Of a DNA stretch of 64,000 bases, positions 53,536-64,000 are shown piece by piece. How positions within the stretch are numbered: position 1 is the first letter of the stretch; the number at the start of each line of letters is the position of its first letter. A model generated the notes under the pieces. That model saw only the letters and a program-made list of their open reading frames with translations. It did no database searches and had not been told where the DNA came from. Location of the stretch: positions 744,001 through 808,000 of the forward strand of contig NZ_CP065383.1 of the NCBI RefSeq assembly GCF_015775515.1, in the 5' to 3' direction. The stretch is from Atribacter laminatus (GTDB lineage Bacteria; Atribacterota; Atribacteria; Atribacterales; Atribacteraceae). Both the position numbers and the translations under genes were made by a program.

Positions 53536-53604
53536 GTTATTCTGATTTCCCTAATATTCCTAGTTTTTATAGATAGCCATGAATATCCACAAAGGAGGAG
53601 TTTT

Positions 53605-55260
53605 ATGAAAAGTGAATTAGTTAAAAAAGGATCCGATCGTTGTCCACACCGTTCCTTGCTTTTTTCTACTGGAATATCACGCTCTGCAATGGAGAGACCC
53701 TTTGTCGGTATAGCTAGTTCCTATTCTGATTTGGTTCCCGGACATATCCATATGCGAGAATTAGAGCGCTTTATCGAAAGAGGCATTGAAGCTGGAGGCG
53801 GAACCCCTTTTATTTTTGGAATTCCAGGAATATGTGATGGCATTTCTATGGGCCATGAAGGTATGCGATATTCCTTACCCAGCCGCGATGTGGTTGCTGA
53901 TAGTATTGAAGCGGTTGCCAAGGGACATGCTCTTGATGGTCTGGTACTCCTCACCAACTGTGATAAAATTACTCCGGGAATGCTTATGGCTGCAGCCCGC
54001 TTAAACATTCCTGCTATAGTTGTAACAGCCGGGCCCATGCTTTCCGGCCGGTATCAGGGAAGGAAGCTTTCCTTCGTTCGAGACACTTTTGAAGCAGTGG
54101 GAAAGTACCACGCTGGCCTTATCGATGAAAAAGAATTATATGCTTTAGAGATGGAAGCTTGCCCCGGTGGAGGATCCTGTCAAGGACTTTATACTGCAAA
54201 TACCATGGCTTGTTTGACTGAAACTATGGGAATGAGTCTACCAGGATGTGGAACTGCACCAGCGGTACTGGCAGAAAAACGAAGAATTAGTTATGAAAGT
54301 GGCAAACAAATTAATCATTTGATAAAACAAGGTTTAACCCCTCGGGCAATTCTTAACTCGGTATCCCTAAGAAACGCTATTACAATGGATTTAGCTTTGG
54401 GTGGTTCTACTAACACCGTCCTTCATCTATTAGCTTTGGCTAATGAGTTAGGTTTGAAGGAAATCAACCTCGACACTTTCAACCAACTCTCACTGAAGGT
54501 TCCACACTTAGTGCTCCTGCGTCCCGCGGGTGAGCTTTTTATGGAAGATCTTCATTTTGCTGGCGGCATTCCCGCTGTTGAAAAAATTCTCGGTGATTTA
54601 ATTGAAAACAATCCTACGGTGAGTGGATTTTCAATTAGAGAAATACAAGACTCTGTCCAGTATTTTGATCATGAGATTATTCGATCTCGTGATAATCCTC
54701 ATTCTCAAGAGGGTGGTATTGCAATATTAAAGGGTTCGTTAGCTCCTGAAGGAGCTGTTGTCAAACAATCTGGAGTTAGTCCAGATACGAAAGTTTTTCG
54801 TGGTAAAGCAATCTGTTTTGATAGTGAAGAAGATGCTATGGCAAAAATTACCAAGGGTGAAATTTCGAAGGGCAGTGTTATTGTGATCCGTTACGAAGGG
54901 CCAAAGGGAGGTCCAGGGATGAGAGAAATGTTAGCTCCAACCTCAGCTATAGTTGGAATGGGTCTTAGCCATGATGTTGCCTTGGTTACTGATGGTCGTT
55001 TTTCCGGTGGAACTCGAGGACCTTGTATAGGTCACATTGCCCCCGAGGCCTACGACCGGGGACCGATTGCACTGGTCAAGGACGGTGACGAAATTATCAT
55101 TGATATTCCATCCAGAAAATTAGAATTATTGATAAGTGATGAAGAAAAACAAAAACGGCAAGAACAATTGGTTCTCCCGCCACCCAAATATACCCACGGC
55201 CTCCTCGGCCGCTATATTGAAAGAGCCCGGCCCACGAACCAAGGGGCGGCAATGAAGTGA
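53605..55260 (+). CDS. ilvD: Dihydroxy-acid dehydratase
   Basis: 551 residues. Fe-S and substrate motifs: [30 protein letters not shown] (Cys119), [16 protein letters not shown], and late [19 protein letters not shown] and [11 protein letters not shown]. Dehydrates dihydroxy-isovalerate and dihydroxy-methylvalerate to the keto acids of Val and Ile. The ATG at 53605 follows AAAGGAGGAG; a longer in-frame reading from 53320 runs through the T-box and is rejected. First gene of the operon. Confidence 0.97.
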   Translation: MKSELVKKGSDRCPHRSLLFSTGISRSAMERPFVGIASSYSDLVPGHIHMRELERFIERGIEAGGGTPFIFGIPGICDGISMGHEGMRYSLPSRDVVADSIEAVAKGHALDGLVLLTNCDKITPGMLMAAARLNIPAIVVTAGPMLSGRYQGRKLSFVRDTFEAVGKYHAGLIDEKELYALEMEACPGGGSCQGLYTANTMACLTETMGMSLPGCGTAPAVLAEKRRISYESGKQINHLIKQGLTPRAILNSVSLRNAITMDLALGGSTNTVLHLLALANELGLKEINLDTFNQLSLKVPHLVLLRPAGELFMEDLHFAGGIPAVEKILGDLIENNPTVSGFSIREIQDSVQYFDHEIIRSRDNPHSQEGGIAILKGSLAPEGAVVKQSGVSPDTKVFRGKAICFDSEEDAMAKITKGEISKGSVIVIRYEGPKGGPGMREMLAPTSAIVGMGLSHDVALVTDGRFSGGTRGPCIGHIAPEAYDRGPIALVKDGDEIIIDIPSRKLELLISDEEKQKRQEQLVLPPPKYTHGLLGRYIERARPTNQGAAMK

Positions 55261-55276
55261 TTGTGAGGTGAATGCA

Positions 55277-56944
55277 TTGAAAATGAAAGGTGCTCAAATT
55301 TTAATCGAACTCTTGAAAAAAGAGGGGGTTACTACGATATTTGGTTATCCAGGTGGCTCAGTAATCGATATATATGATGCTTTGTATCAAGCTCCTGAAA
55401 TAAAGCATATTTTGGTTCGCCACGAACAGGCTGCAGCCCACGCTGCTGATGGCTATGCTCGAACTACCGGCAAGGTAGGAATTTGTATGGCAACTTCCGG
55501 GCCGGGATCAACCAACCTGGTTACTGGTTTAGCCAACGCCTATATGGATTCAATTCCTATTATTGCTATCACCGGCCAAGTGGGCACGCGTCTTATTGGA
55601 AAGGATGCGTTTCAAGAAGCTGATACAACCGGTATCACCATGCCAATTACAAAACATAACTTTCTAATAAAGAGTATTCATGAACTGCCGTTAATAGTCA
55701 GAGAGGCTTTTTTAATTGCTTCTACAGGTCGTCCTGGACCAATCCTAATTGATATTCCAAAAGATGTTCAGACTGCCGAGGTTGATTTTAACTATCCAGA
55801 AAAGTTTGAAATCCCTGGTTATAAACCAACCTATCGTGGCCACATCAATCAGATCAATATGACAGCTCAGGCTATAAAGGAAGCAAAAAAACCACTCCTT
55901 TATGTCGGCGGTGGCGTTATTGCCTCTGGAGCATCAGATATTCTTCTTGAGTTTGCAGAAAAAACCGACATTCCTGTTACCTATACCCTCATGGCAAAAG
56001 GGGCCATTCCCGAGGATCATCGACTTTCATTAGGATGGCTCGGAATGCATGGTTCCTACCATGCTAATAAGGCTATTATGAATTGTGATCTTTTAATTGC
56101 TGTTGGTACCCGCTTTGATGATCGGGTTACTGGAAATACTGCCACCTTTGCCAATCGAGCTAAAATCGTCCACATTGATATTGATCCAGCTGAAATAGGT
56201 AAAAATGTCAAGATCCAGATCCCCATTGTTGGTGACGCTCGTAACATTCTCAACGAGCTCAACAAAAGAACTGAGACAAAAAAGCATGATGAATGGTTAC
56301 AAACCATTGAAAAATGGAAAAAAGAATATACACCAAAACCATCCGCTAACAATGAACTGGTAGCCCAGACTATCATCGAATCGGTTTATCGGGCTACTCA
56401 GGGTGATGCCATTTTGGTTACCGATGTTGGCCAGCATCAAATGTGGGCGGCAAAACATTTTCTCTGTCATCAACCACGCAAATGGGCTAGCTCAGGTGGT
56501 CTTGGAACTATGGGATTTGGTCTTCCAGCCGCAATTGGTGCTCAGGTTGGTAATCCCGATCAAACAGTTGTTCTTTTTAGCGGTGACGGAAGCATTATGA
56601 TGAAAATACAAGAACTGGTTACCGCGGTCAATAATTGTCTTCCTCTTAAAATTTTCGTTTTGAACAATAACTATCTCGGCATGGTACGACAGTGGCAGGA
56701 ATGTTTCTTTGATTGTCGATATTCATCAACCCATATTATCAATCCCGACCTTGCCAACCTTGCTCAAGCTTTTGGTGCTGAAGGTATCCCGGTTCAAAAC
56801 CAAGAGGAACTCGACAAGGCCATACAAAGAGCTTTGGAAGTGAAAGATCATCCGGTTCTCGTTGATTGTCGTATCAGTAAAGAAACGAATGTGTATCCTT
56901 TTGTACCTCCGGGAAAATCATTAGACGAAATGATTTTAGAATAA
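55277..56944 (+). CDS. ilvB: Acetolactate synthase, large subunit
   Basis: 555 residues. GAQILIELLKKEGVTTIFGYPGG opens the TPP enzyme fold, RHEQAAAHAADGYAR carries the catalytic Glu, and GDGSIMMKIQEL...NN is the TPP-Mg motif. Joins pyruvate to pyruvate or 2-ketobutyrate. TTG start at 55277 with GTGAGG 8 bases upstream preferred over an in-frame GTG (55268) that overlaps that site or an ATG at 55283. Partner: ilvN. Confidence 0.96.
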   Translation: MKMKGAQILIELLKKEGVTTIFGYPGGSVIDIYDALYQAPEIKHILVRHEQAAAHAADGYARTTGKVGICMATSGPGSTNLVTGLANAYMDSIPIIAITGQVGTRLIGKDAFQEADTTGITMPITKHNFLIKSIHELPLIVREAFLIASTGRPGPILIDIPKDVQTAEVDFNYPEKFEIPGYKPTYRGHINQINMTAQAIKEAKKPLLYVGGGVIASGASDILLEFAEKTDIPVTYTLMAKGAIPEDHRLSLGWLGMHGSYHANKAIMNCDLLIAVGTRFDDRVTGNTATFANRAKIVHIDIDPAEIGKNVKIQIPIVGDARNILNELNKRTETKKHDEWLQTIEKWKKEYTPKPSANNELVAQTIIESVYRATQGDAILVTDVGQHQMWAAKHFLCHQPRKWASSGGLGTMGFGLPAAIGAQVGNPDQTVVLFSGDGSIMMKIQELVTAVNNCLPLKIFVLNNNYLGMVRQWQECFFDCRYSSTHIINPDLANLAQAFGAEGIPVQNQEELDKAIQRALEVKDHPVLVDCRISKETNVYPFVPPGKSLDEMILE

Positions 56945-56964
56945 TTTTGATAAGGAGATGTGCC

Positions 56965-57450
56965 ATGCAACATATAATATCGGTTCTGGTGGAGAATAAA
57001 CCACGGGTTCTGGCACGAGTGGCGTCCCTTTTCGCCAGGCGGGGATACAATATCGAAAGTCTTGCCGTCGGTCATACCCAGGACCCTGATGTTTCACGAA
57101 TCACCTTAGTGGTTCGTGGTGATGAAGACATTCTTGAACAAATCACCAAACAACTTTACAAATTAATAGAAGTTATTAAGGTTGGTGATTTTACAGAGAG
57201 TAGTTATGTTGATCGAGAGCTTTCTCTGATTAAGGTGAATGCTCCTTCCAATCTTCGTGGTGAGATTGTGCAAACCGCTGAAATATTTCGTGCGAGAATT
57301 GTTGATGTCAGCGAAAAAAGCCTTCTTATTGAAGTTACTGGAACATCAGATAAAATAGATGCCCTTGAACAACTCATGAAAAAATATGGAATCATTGAAA
57401 TGACTCGAACCGGTAAAATTGCTTTAGCCCGGGGAAGTCAATCCTTATAA
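56965..57450 (+). CDS. ilvN: Acetolactate synthase, small regulatory subunit
   Basis: 161 residues. The N-terminal ACT domain HIISVLVENKPRVLARVASLFARRG then YNIESLAVG binds valine for feedback control; the C-terminal ALS_ss domain has SEKSLLIEVTGTSDKIDALEQL. The ATG at 56965 is 6 bases after AAGGAGATG; an in-frame TTG at 56947 is rejected. Confidence 0.96.
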   Translation: MQHIISVLVENKPRVLARVASLFARRGYNIESLAVGHTQDPDVSRITLVVRGDEDILEQITKQLYKLIEVIKVGDFTESSYVDRELSLIKVNAPSNLRGEIVQTAEIFRARIVDVSEKSLLIEVTGTSDKIDALEQLMKKYGIIEMTRTGKIALARGSQSL

Positions 57451-57505
57451 TTTCCTAAAAATTATATAAAACTTAATCAATTTATACTTTTGGGAGGTTA
57501 ACATT

Positions 57506-58498
57506 ATGGCTCAAATTTTTTATGATCAAGACGCTCAATTGGAATTGTTGCAAGGAAAAAAAGTATCAATAATTGGATTTGGAAGCCAAGGAAGCGCACA
57601 AGGCCAAAATCTTAGAGACAGCGGAATCGAGGTCATCATTGCTGAGTTACCGGGTACTCCCGGTTATGAAAAGGCAAAAAAGGTTGGATTCTCTCCGGTT
57701 ACTGCCGACGAAGCGGCTCAAAAGGGAGATATTATACAAATGTTAGTACCAGATCAATTTCAACCGATGGTTTACCAACAATCGATTGCAAAAAATCTTT
57801 CCTCCGGGAATGCTTTGATGTTCTCTCACGGTTTTAATATTCATTTCCACCAAATCGTTCCACCACCTTCGGTCGACGTAATCATGGTAGCACCCAAGGG
57901 ACCAGGCGATTTGGTCAGAAGAATGTATCAGGAAGACAAAGGGGTTCCTTCCTTGATCGCTGTTTACCAAAATGCTTCAGGTCAAGCCAAAGAACTCGCT
58001 ATGGCTTATGCTCGTGGAATCGGTGCTACCCGAGCAGGAGTTTTAGAAACCACCTTCGAAGAGGAAACCGAAACTGACCTCTTCGGTGAACAAGCGGTTT
58101 TATGCGGAGGATTAACTGCGTTAATAAAAGCTGGCTTTGAAACTCTCTTGGAAGCAGGTTATCAACCTGAAGTTGCTTACTTTGAATGCCTCCATGAAAT
58201 GAAACTTATAGTTGATCTGGTATATGAAGGAGGCCTTAGTTTAATGCGTCAGGTAGTGAGTGATACTGCTGAATTTGGTGACTTGACCCGTGGTCCAAGA
58301 GTAGTAAATCAAGAAACTAAAAAAGAAATGAAGAAGATTTTAAGCGAAATACAAGACGGGAGTTTTGCCCGGGAATGGATTTTAGAAAACCAGGCTAACC
58401 GACCTACCTATCACGCTTTAAGAGAAAAAGACTTTCAACATACCATTGAAAAAGTTGGTAAACAACTGCGTGATATGATGCCCTGGTTAAAAAAATAA
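57506..58498 (+). CDS. ilvC: Ketol-acid reductoisomerase (class I)
   Basis: 330 residues, short class I form. NADP motif [17 protein letters not shown], then [13 protein letters not shown] and the C-terminal knotted domain with [28 protein letters not shown]. Isomerises and reduces acetolactate. Cofactor preference (NADPH or NADH) cannot be set by eye. GGGAGG sets the ATG. Confidence 0.97.
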   Translation: MAQIFYDQDAQLELLQGKKVSIIGFGSQGSAQGQNLRDSGIEVIIAELPGTPGYEKAKKVGFSPVTADEAAQKGDIIQMLVPDQFQPMVYQQSIAKNLSSGNALMFSHGFNIHFHQIVPPPSVDVIMVAPKGPGDLVRRMYQEDKGVPSLIAVYQNASGQAKELAMAYARGIGATRAGVLETTFEEETETDLFGEQAVLCGGLTALIKAGFETLLEAGYQPEVAYFECLHEMKLIVDLVYEGGLSLMRQVVSDTAEFGDLTRGPRVVNQETKKEMKKILSEIQDGSFAREWILENQANRPTYHALREKDFQHTIEKVGKQLRDMMPWLKK

Positions 58499-58514
58499 CA
58501 GGGAGGGAAACAGC

Positions 58515-60047
58515 GTGAAAAAAGTTCGAATTCTCGACACCACGCTAAGAGATGGGGAGCAATCCCCAGGAGTATCATTAAATGTTCAAGAGAAATTAGA
58601 AATAGCTAGACAGTTAGCCCGTCTCAATGTTGATGTTATTGAGGCTGGTTTTGCCGTTGCTTCTCTTGGTGATGCACTGGCAGTAAAAACCATTGCTCAA
58701 GAGGTAAAAGGACCAATTATCAGTTCTCTTGCTCGTTCTAAAGAAAAAGATATTGATATTGCTTGGGAATCTGTTAGATTTTCTGAACAACCAGCGATTC
58801 ATACTTTTATTGCTACTTCCGATATCCACCTCAAATACAAGCTTCGAATGAGTCGCGAGCAGGCTCTTGAACAAGCAGTTTGGGCAGTTAAACGTGCTCG
58901 CAGCTATGTGGATGAAGTTGAGTTTTCCGCCGAAGATGCAACCCGTTCTGACTGGGATTATCTTTGCCAAGTATACTCAGCGGTTATAAAGGCTGGCGCA
59001 AGAATTTTAAACGTACCTGATACGGTTGGTTATACTACCCCCGAAGAGATGAAAGCCTTAATTCAGCATCTTTATAAACACACCGATGGGATAGAAAAAG
59101 TAATAGTGAGCATTCACTGTCATAATGACCTGGGATTAGCAGTTTCAAATTCTCTTTCGGCAATGTTGGGTGGCGCAGGTCAAATTGAATGCACTATCAA
59201 TGGAATTGGAGAGCGAGCAGGAAATGCTTCTTTGGAAGAAATCGTTATGGGTTTACATGTTCGAAAAGATTTCTACCAAGCAGAGACCGGTATTAATTAT
59301 TCTGAAATTTATCGGACCAGTCGTTTGGTCAGTCAACTCACTGGTATGTTAGTCCAACCCAACAAAGCGGTAGTTGGTCAAAATGCTTTTGCTCATGAAT
59401 CAGGAATCCATCAAGATGGTGTATTGAAAGAAAAAAGTACTTATGAAATCATGGATGCGAAGCTAATCGGACGCGAGGAAAAAGTCTTAGTGTTGGGGAA
59501 ACATTCTGGTCGGCATGCCTTCAACAAAAAATTAGAGGAACTTGGGTATCACCTTTCCGAGGAAGAGCTCAATCAAGCTTTTGAACGCTTTAAGGATTTA
59601 GCCGATCAGAAAAAACAGATTGCCGAAGCTGACATTCAATTTATCGCTGCAGATGAAGCTACTCGAACCGAAGAAGTTTACCGCTTAGATTTTGTTCATG
59701 TTTGTTGTGGAAACAACATCCTACCAACTGCCACGGTAAGGCTCGTCCAGGAAAATGGATCTACCTTACAAGGAGTCGCCACTGGTGTTGGTCCAGTTGA
59801 TGCTGCTTATAAAGCAATTGGTCAAATGGTTGGACTGTCTTCAAGTTTGGTGAACTTTACCCTTCAATCGATATCGGGAGGAACTGAAGCATTAGGGGAA
59901 GTTGTGGTTCGAATTTTTACTGATGACACTGTCTATGTGGGGAGAGGTTCTCATCAGGATGTTGTGGTTGCCAGTGTCATTGCTTATCTTTCAGCTATAA
60001 ACAAAATGACCCAACAGAAAAAATTGAATCCTCAGACACAGATATAA
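58515..60047 (+). CDS. leuA: 2-Isopropylmalate synthase
   Basis: 510 residues. HMGL catalytic domain: [48 protein letters not shown]-terminal LeuA allosteric domain (about 390-500) with [11 protein letters not shown] and [14 protein letters not shown]. Condenses acetyl-CoA with ketoisovalerate. GTG start after GGAGGG. Leucine feedback is expected from the C-terminal domain. Citramalate synthase is a related alternative, but the leu context favours LeuA. Confidence 0.95.
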   Translation: MKKVRILDTTLRDGEQSPGVSLNVQEKLEIARQLARLNVDVIEAGFAVASLGDALAVKTIAQEVKGPIISSLARSKEKDIDIAWESVRFSEQPAIHTFIATSDIHLKYKLRMSREQALEQAVWAVKRARSYVDEVEFSAEDATRSDWDYLCQVYSAVIKAGARILNVPDTVGYTTPEEMKALIQHLYKHTDGIEKVIVSIHCHNDLGLAVSNSLSAMLGGAGQIECTINGIGERAGNASLEEIVMGLHVRKDFYQAETGINYSEIYRTSRLVSQLTGMLVQPNKAVVGQNAFAHESGIHQDGVLKEKSTYEIMDAKLIGREEKVLVLGKHSGRHAFNKKLEELGYHLSEEELNQAFERFKDLADQKKQIAEADIQFIAADEATRTEEVYRLDFVHVCCGNNILPTATVRLVQENGSTLQGVATGVGPVDAAYKAIGQMVGLSSSLVNFTLQSISGGTEALGEVVVRIFTDDTVYVGRGSHQDVVVASVIAYLSAINKMTQQKKLNPQTQI

Positions 60048-60080
60048 AATGAATGGGGACCTTAAAATATTAAATAATTA

Positions 60081-60113
60081 GGACGAGTGAATCTTTTAAT
60101 GGATTCACCGTCC
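60081..60113 (+). other. Hairpin between leuA and leuC
   Basis: GGACGAGTGAATC (60081-60093) pairs with GATTCACCGTCC (60102-60113), one A bulged, 12 bp. A loose T-rich stretch follows (60124-60128). It may reduce leuCD expression relative to leuA or protect upstream mRNA. Confidence 0.6.
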
Positions 60114-60146
60114 TTCATTATACTTTTTACAATAGGAGTCTTAACC

Positions 60147-61412
60147 ATGGGAATGACAATTACTGAGAAGATAATTGCTGCTCATAGCGGCAAAGAAAGG
60201 GTATCGGCAGGTGAGTTAGTACAGGTTTCTGTTGATTTAGCCCTTGCTAATGATATCACCGCTCCATTGAGCATAAAGGAATTAGAGAAACAACGAATTA
60301 ATTCGATGTTTAATCCAAACCAAATTGTTTTAGTTGCTGATCATAATACTCCAGCCAAAGATATCGCTTCAGCCCAAAATTTAAAATTAATGAGAGAGTT
60401 TGCTCAAAAAAACCAAATAAAAAACTTTTTCGAAGGAGGTTCAGTAGGTATTGAGCACGTTCTCCTCCCAGAAAAAGGATTAGTCTTGCCTGGTGACCTG
60501 ATTATTGGAGCTGACTCTCATACTTGCACCTATGGGGCATTGGGCGCTTTTTCCACTGGGATGGGAAGTACTGATATTGCAGCTGCTTGGGCATTAGGAG
60601 AAACTTGGCTTAAAGTCCCGGAATCAATTAAATTTATCTATAGCGGCCAACCCAACCGGTTTGTTACCGGAAAGGACTTTATCCTTTTTATCATCGGAGA
60701 AATAGGAGTTGAGGGAGCTCGTTACTGCGCCATGGAATTTACCGGATCGGGAATCTCTACTCTTTCGATGGATGGACGTTTTACAATGGCTAACATGGCA
60801 GTTGAAGCCGGAGCAAAGAATGGTATCATGGAAGCTGATACGCTTACTTTATCTATGTTATCGAATATTCCTCTATCGAGAAAACCAAAGATATATCGTT
60901 CAGATTCTGACGCGGAATGGAAAGATGTTATCGAAGTAAACGTTTCATCAATTGAACCTCAAATAGCTCTTCCCCACCTTCCTGAGAATACCCAATCGGT
61001 TTTTTCATTACCACGCATCTCAATTAATCAATCAGTTATTGGTTCATGTACCAATGGCCGAATTGAAGACTTAAGACAGGCTGCTGAAGTTTTGAGAAAC
61101 CGCAAAGTCCATGTTGGGGTTAGGCTCTATATTTTTCCTGGGACTCCCGCCATTCTTTTGCAAGCAGAAAAAGAAGGCTTAGTACAAATCTTTTTAGAAT
61201 CAGGTGCAGTTCTCTGCCCTCCTTCCTGTGGACCTTGTCTTGGTGGACATTTAGGGGTTTTAGCCGAGGGAGAGCGTTGCGTCTCAACCACTAATCGTAA
61301 TTTTGTTGGGAGAATGGGACATACCAAAAGCGAAGTTTACTTAGCAAATCCCTATATAGCTGCCAGCTCCGCTATTGCTGGATATATTATTACTCCCGAC
61401 CAGCTCATGTGA
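60147..61412 (+). CDS. leuC: 3-Isopropylmalate/homoaconitate dehydratase large subunit
   Basis: 421 residues, the short archaeal/LeuC2 form. Aconitase-type motifs: LVADHNTPAKD, IIGADSHTCTYGALGAFSTGMGSTD, GSCTNGRIEDLRQAAEVL (Fe-S Cys) and CPPSCGPCLGGHLG (two more Fe-S Cys). The ATG at 60147 with GGAG upstream is chosen over an in-frame upstream start at 60087 that would overlap the hairpin. Confidence 0.94.
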   Translation: MGMTITEKIIAAHSGKERVSAGELVQVSVDLALANDITAPLSIKELEKQRINSMFNPNQIVLVADHNTPAKDIASAQNLKLMREFAQKNQIKNFFEGGSVGIEHVLLPEKGLVLPGDLIIGADSHTCTYGALGAFSTGMGSTDIAAAWALGETWLKVPESIKFIYSGQPNRFVTGKDFILFIIGEIGVEGARYCAMEFTGSGISTLSMDGRFTMANMAVEAGAKNGIMEADTLTLSMLSNIPLSRKPKIYRSDSDAEWKDVIEVNVSSIEPQIALPHLPENTQSVFSLPRISINQSVIGSCTNGRIEDLRQAAEVLRNRKVHVGVRLYIFPGTPAILLQAEKEGLVQIFLESGAVLCPPSCGPCLGGHLGVLAEGERCVSTTNRNFVGRMGHTKSEVYLANPYIAASSAIAGYIITPDQLM

Positions 61413-61511
61413 TAAGAAGTTAGTTAAAAATATTTTCAAACAAAAGAATTTAGCGTATTTCAAGTTAGATGTTTTTTAAGAATTTTCATTTTTAAATTTG
61501 GAGTTGATTTT

Positions 61512-62006
61512 ATGATAATACAAGGAAAGGTTATCCAATATGGTGACAATGTTGATACTGATGTAATTATCCCAGCTCGGTATCTAACTGCAACAGATCC
61601 TTTGGAATTAGCAAAGCATTGTATGGAAGACATAGATCCTGATTTTCAAAAAAAGCGAAATAATCATTCAATCATCGTTGCAGGAAAAAACTTTGGCTGC
61701 GGCTCTTCCCGAGAACATGCTCCCCTAGCCATTAAAGGGTCGGGGATAAAGGCAATTATTGCTTCTTCTTTTGCAAGAATTTTTTATCGGAACGCTATCA
61801 ATGTTGGGCTTCCCATATTAGAACTGGAAGAAGCAGATACACGTTTGCTCTCCGGGGATGAAGTCGAAATAAACATTCAAAAGGGAACCATTACCAACCT
61901 AACTCAAAATAAAGTTTACCAAGCTCAGCCCTTCCCTCAGTTTATACAAGAGATAATGGCTCGTGGAGGCTTGATGAATCTGGTTAAGGAAAGAATTTCA
62001 TCTTAG
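61512..62006 (+). CDS. leuD: 3-Isopropylmalate dehydratase small subunit
   Basis: 164 residues, short LeuD2 form. [21 protein letters not shown], then [19 protein letters not shown], the substrate loop. Partner of LeuC. TTGGAG upstream of the ATG. Last gene; leuB is not in the window. Confidence 0.95.
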   Translation: MIIQGKVIQYGDNVDTDVIIPARYLTATDPLELAKHCMEDIDPDFQKKRNNHSIIVAGKNFGCGSSREHAPLAIKGSGIKAIIASSFARIFYRNAINVGLPILELEEADTRLLSGDEVEINIQKGTITNLTQNKVYQAQPFPQFIQEIMARGGLMNLVKERISS

Positions 62007-62046
62007 TTTGTTAACAGGGGGAATGATTCATCTCCCTGTTAACAAA
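62007..62046. other. Hairpin between convergent leuD and the LacI pseudogene
   Basis: TTTGTTAACAGGG (62007-62019) and CCCTGTTAACAAA (62034-62046), extendable to 16 bp. An A-run, not a T-run, follows on +. Confidence 0.6.
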
Positions 62047-62070
62047 AAAATATTTTAATAACCAAGCCTC

Positions 62071-63095
62071 TTATCTTTTAATTCCACAAGAATCGCGAAC
62101 CATGAATTCAGTAGTAATGGTTCGACCGGATATAATATTTTCTCGCCCTTCAATTATTTTAACCAGCAGCATAACTGCTTGTTCTCCTAATTCTTTGGCT
62201 TTCCAATCTATTCCAGAAAGAGCCGGCTCAAAAAAATTCGTTGCCTGGTTTTCCAGCATGCTTACTATCGATAGATCACCAGGAATACTTCTTCCAAGAT
62301 TTTTTGCAGCTATCATAGCTCCTTTAGCTAAAATTTGGCTTTCGGTGAAGAGAGCTGTAATGTTTGGGCTTTTTTTTAAACATTTTTAACTACCAACTCG
62401 GTTCGGTAAGAATCTGGTTCCAGATGTATAATTATCAGATCCTTCTTGGTTTTCCCCTCTTTCTCTAAAGCTTTTTCAAAACCTCTTTGAGTTTGAAGAG
62501 TTAAAATCCTTTTGTCTTCTAATCCCAAAAAAGCTATATGTTGATGGCCATTATTTATAAGTTTACGAATTGCCTTTTCTACCATGGCTGTCAAATCTAT
62601 TGATACCCAGCTTACCTCTCGAGTATCTTGAACTTCTGGTTTTCCTATCGTGACGAATGGTTTACTACCTTGAATAAAACGCTTTAGACGACTATCTCTT
62701 TTCAGTAATTCTAAGATTAGAAATCCATCTCCCAATTCGGTGTTGAGCATTTCATCATAGATCATGGTTGGATGAAAATCCTGTCCTGAAGTAGCAATTA
62801 TTAGCTGATAATTTAATTGTTGGGCAGCAAAAGCAATTCCCTCAAGTATTTCTTGATATAGGGGGAAATTTAAAAACCGGCGTAAAAAATGGGGATAAAG
62901 AACATTGATAATATTCAATTTTGGAAAAACATGTCCTTTCCTTGCCCGGTGAGACCGATATCCTAATTCATCTATGAGTTGTTCAACTCGGGCCTTTGTA
63001 TAGGCGCTTACTCTTTCATCCCGATTATTTAAAACATTTGATACAGTACTTTTTGATACACCAGCGCTTAGGGCTATTTCATCTAAGGTAATCAT
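62071..63095 (-). pseudogene. LacI-family regulator, frameshifted
   Basis: The 5' part (63095-62376, 239 residues) has the helix-turn-helix VSKSTVSNVLNNRDERVSAYT and most of the effector domain. It stops at a TAA beside an A8 run (codons for VVKNV, stop). The rest continues in the -1 frame: SPNITALFTESQILAKGA, then MIAAKNLGRSIPGDLSIVSM, to a stop at 62071. One extra base (for example TTTT before the A-run) would restore a full protein of about 340 residues. No slippery heptamer is in frame, so mutation or a homopolymer sequencing error is more likely than programmed frameshifting. Confidence 0.85.
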
Positions 63096-63228
63096 TCTTA
63101 AATGCCTCCCAAATCATTAAAAAGGAGAAGCCGATGATACCCAAATTTCCTTTTTCAGCTTAAAATTTTCATTTATTAATTAGCACATTTATTATAATTT
63201 TTTAAATTTCACTAGTTCCTGACGGGCA

Positions 63229-63759
63229 TTATCGAGTGTATTTATAAAGACGATATTCCTGATCTACCAAATCCGGATCCCAGTCTTTTAATATCCATAC
63301 ATATGAAACAATTCTTGAGCCCGGTTTAAGTTCTTTTAAGAATTTATCTCTCAAGAGATCATTTACATTTTGGAATAGAAAAATTGTCACGACATCGGCA
63401 TTTTGTAACGATATATCATGAATGTTTTTTAGCTCAACCCTAATCTGGCGATGTAAACCGAGAAAATAAATCCGAATCCAGGACAAAGCAAAGAGCCAGG
63501 GATTAATTTCTATACCTACTGCTTTAGCACGGTAGTTTCGAGCAGCATAAATAAGAATTCTCCCATCTCCGCAGCCCAAATCATAAAGAGTTTCATCGGG
63601 TTTAAGGTCTGCCATTTCCAACATGCGCTTCACCCTTTTCATATCGGTTGGTTGCCAGGGAATTCCATGGAAAAATAGGGGAAAAATCCACCAGAAAAAA
63701 AGAAACAGTATTCCTATAAGTATAAAAATAAAAAATAAACTCACGGACCACTCTCCCAA
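63229..63759 (-). CDS. Membrane-anchored class I SAM-dependent methyltransferase
   Basis: 176 residues. Membrane helix at about 8-30 (FFIFILIGILFLFFWWIFPLF), then a Rossmann methyltransferase domain with motif I LYDLGCGDGR (58-67) and VGIEINPWLFALS as motif II. Small, with a short C-terminus after PGSRIVSYVW. The substrate is unknown; a membrane substrate is likely from the anchor. It runs away from the window end and nothing further is seen between 63760 and 64000. Confidence 0.85.
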   Translation of the reverse strand: MGEWSVSLFFIFILIGILFLFFWWIFPLFFHGIPWQPTDMKRVKRMLEMADLKPDETLYDLGCGDGRILIYAARNYRAKAVGIEINPWLFALSWIRIYFLGLHRQIRVELKNIHDISLQNADVVTIFLFQNVNDLLRDKFLKELKPGSRIVSYVWILKDWDPDLVDQEYRLYKYTR

Positions 63760-64000
63760 ATTTAATAGCCGAGCAACTCTGGTAAACTCCCTAATTATAC
63801 CCCAGGAAAAAATTTTAACATAATTTAAAAAGTGTAATTCTTCGTGACGAATATTGTTATCATAAAATAATTCGCAGCACTTTATTTAAAATTATAAAAA
63901 TAAATTGATTTCCCTACTATAACACTATCCCTCATCAAAATACCGAGGTATTCTGGGTAAAAAACTATTTTTCAACTGGCTTTGAGTTTACTTTCAGCTA

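Noticed and set aside
53320-53604. N-terminal extension of ilvD
   Set aside because: The frame runs through the T-box stem I, antiterminator and terminator; the ATG at 53605 has an excellent ribosome site and gives a normal IlvD.
62370-62395. Programmed -1 frameshift in the LacI gene
   Set aside because: No X-XXY-YYZ heptamer in the zero frame and no reason for such control in this family; mutation or sequencing error is simpler.

Overview
The window is chromosomal DNA of low GC content (roughly 38-40% by eye). It suggests an anaerobic, sugar-using heterotroph. Support for anaerobic life: a three-domain NifU with NifS, a ferredoxin-thioredoxin-reductase-like Fe-S disulfide reductase, FeoAB under Fur, and a thiol peroxidase. 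A T-box leader, sugar ABC operons of the RbsA/RbsB/RbsC type, a bactofilin and type III pantothenate kinase would fit Atribacterota or a deep Firmicutes-like lineage. That placement is an inference; there is no rRNA or tRNA here to test it.

Layout. 1-1538: partial CoA-disulfide-reductase-like flavoprotein and a small membrane protein (- strand). 2085-7723: sugar ABC transport operon plus a sugar isomerase (+). 7770-14977: a second sugar ABC operon on the - strand with a PfkB kinase and two uroporphyrinogen-decarboxylase-family (URO-D) paralogues. 15022-20140: an unusual - strand group: a homologue of cyanobacterial acyl-ACP reductase, an SRPBCC protein, a class III aminotransferase, an unassigned conserved protein, a bactofilin and CoaX. 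20141-22300: intergenic repeats broken by an IS481-type element. 22301-27025: ECF S-component, P1-family peptidase, two zinc-ribbon proteins and groESL. 27488-35002: a degenerate NtrC-like regulator and a LacI-headed catabolic operon (phosphotriesterase-like, creatinase-like, sugar isomerase, PIG-L deacetylase, Gfo/Idh/MocA). 35313-37825: exported thiol peroxidase, a 1.3-kb repeat island containing a nested MITE-like insertion, and a fasciclin-domain protein. 38315-41701: MacA-like adaptor, MacB-like permease without ATPase, SGNH-like exported protein. 42242-44945: glutaredoxin plus FTR-like protein facing nifUS. 45352-49301: GatZ-like protein facing a PfkB kinase and a PHP-domain protein. 49487-52874: PAP2 phosphatase and fur-feoA-feoB behind a Fur box. 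53240-62006: leucine-type T-box and ilvDBNC-leuACD (no leuB). 62071-63759: a frameshifted LacI regulator and a membrane-anchored methyltransferase.

How it fits together. Most of the window is sugar uptake and processing modules with their own regulators, next to house-keeping clusters: branched-chain amino acid synthesis, Fe-S assembly, iron uptake and chaperonin. The best candidates for something undescribed are the acyl-ACP-reductase/aminotransferase group (15-19 kb), the dispersed hairpin repeats whose stems covary between copies (20-22, 36-37 and 49 kb), the pseudo-receiver regulator lacking GAFTGA (27.5-28.8 kb), and the glutaredoxin/FTR-like pair (42 kb). No CRISPR array, rRNA or tRNA was seen.
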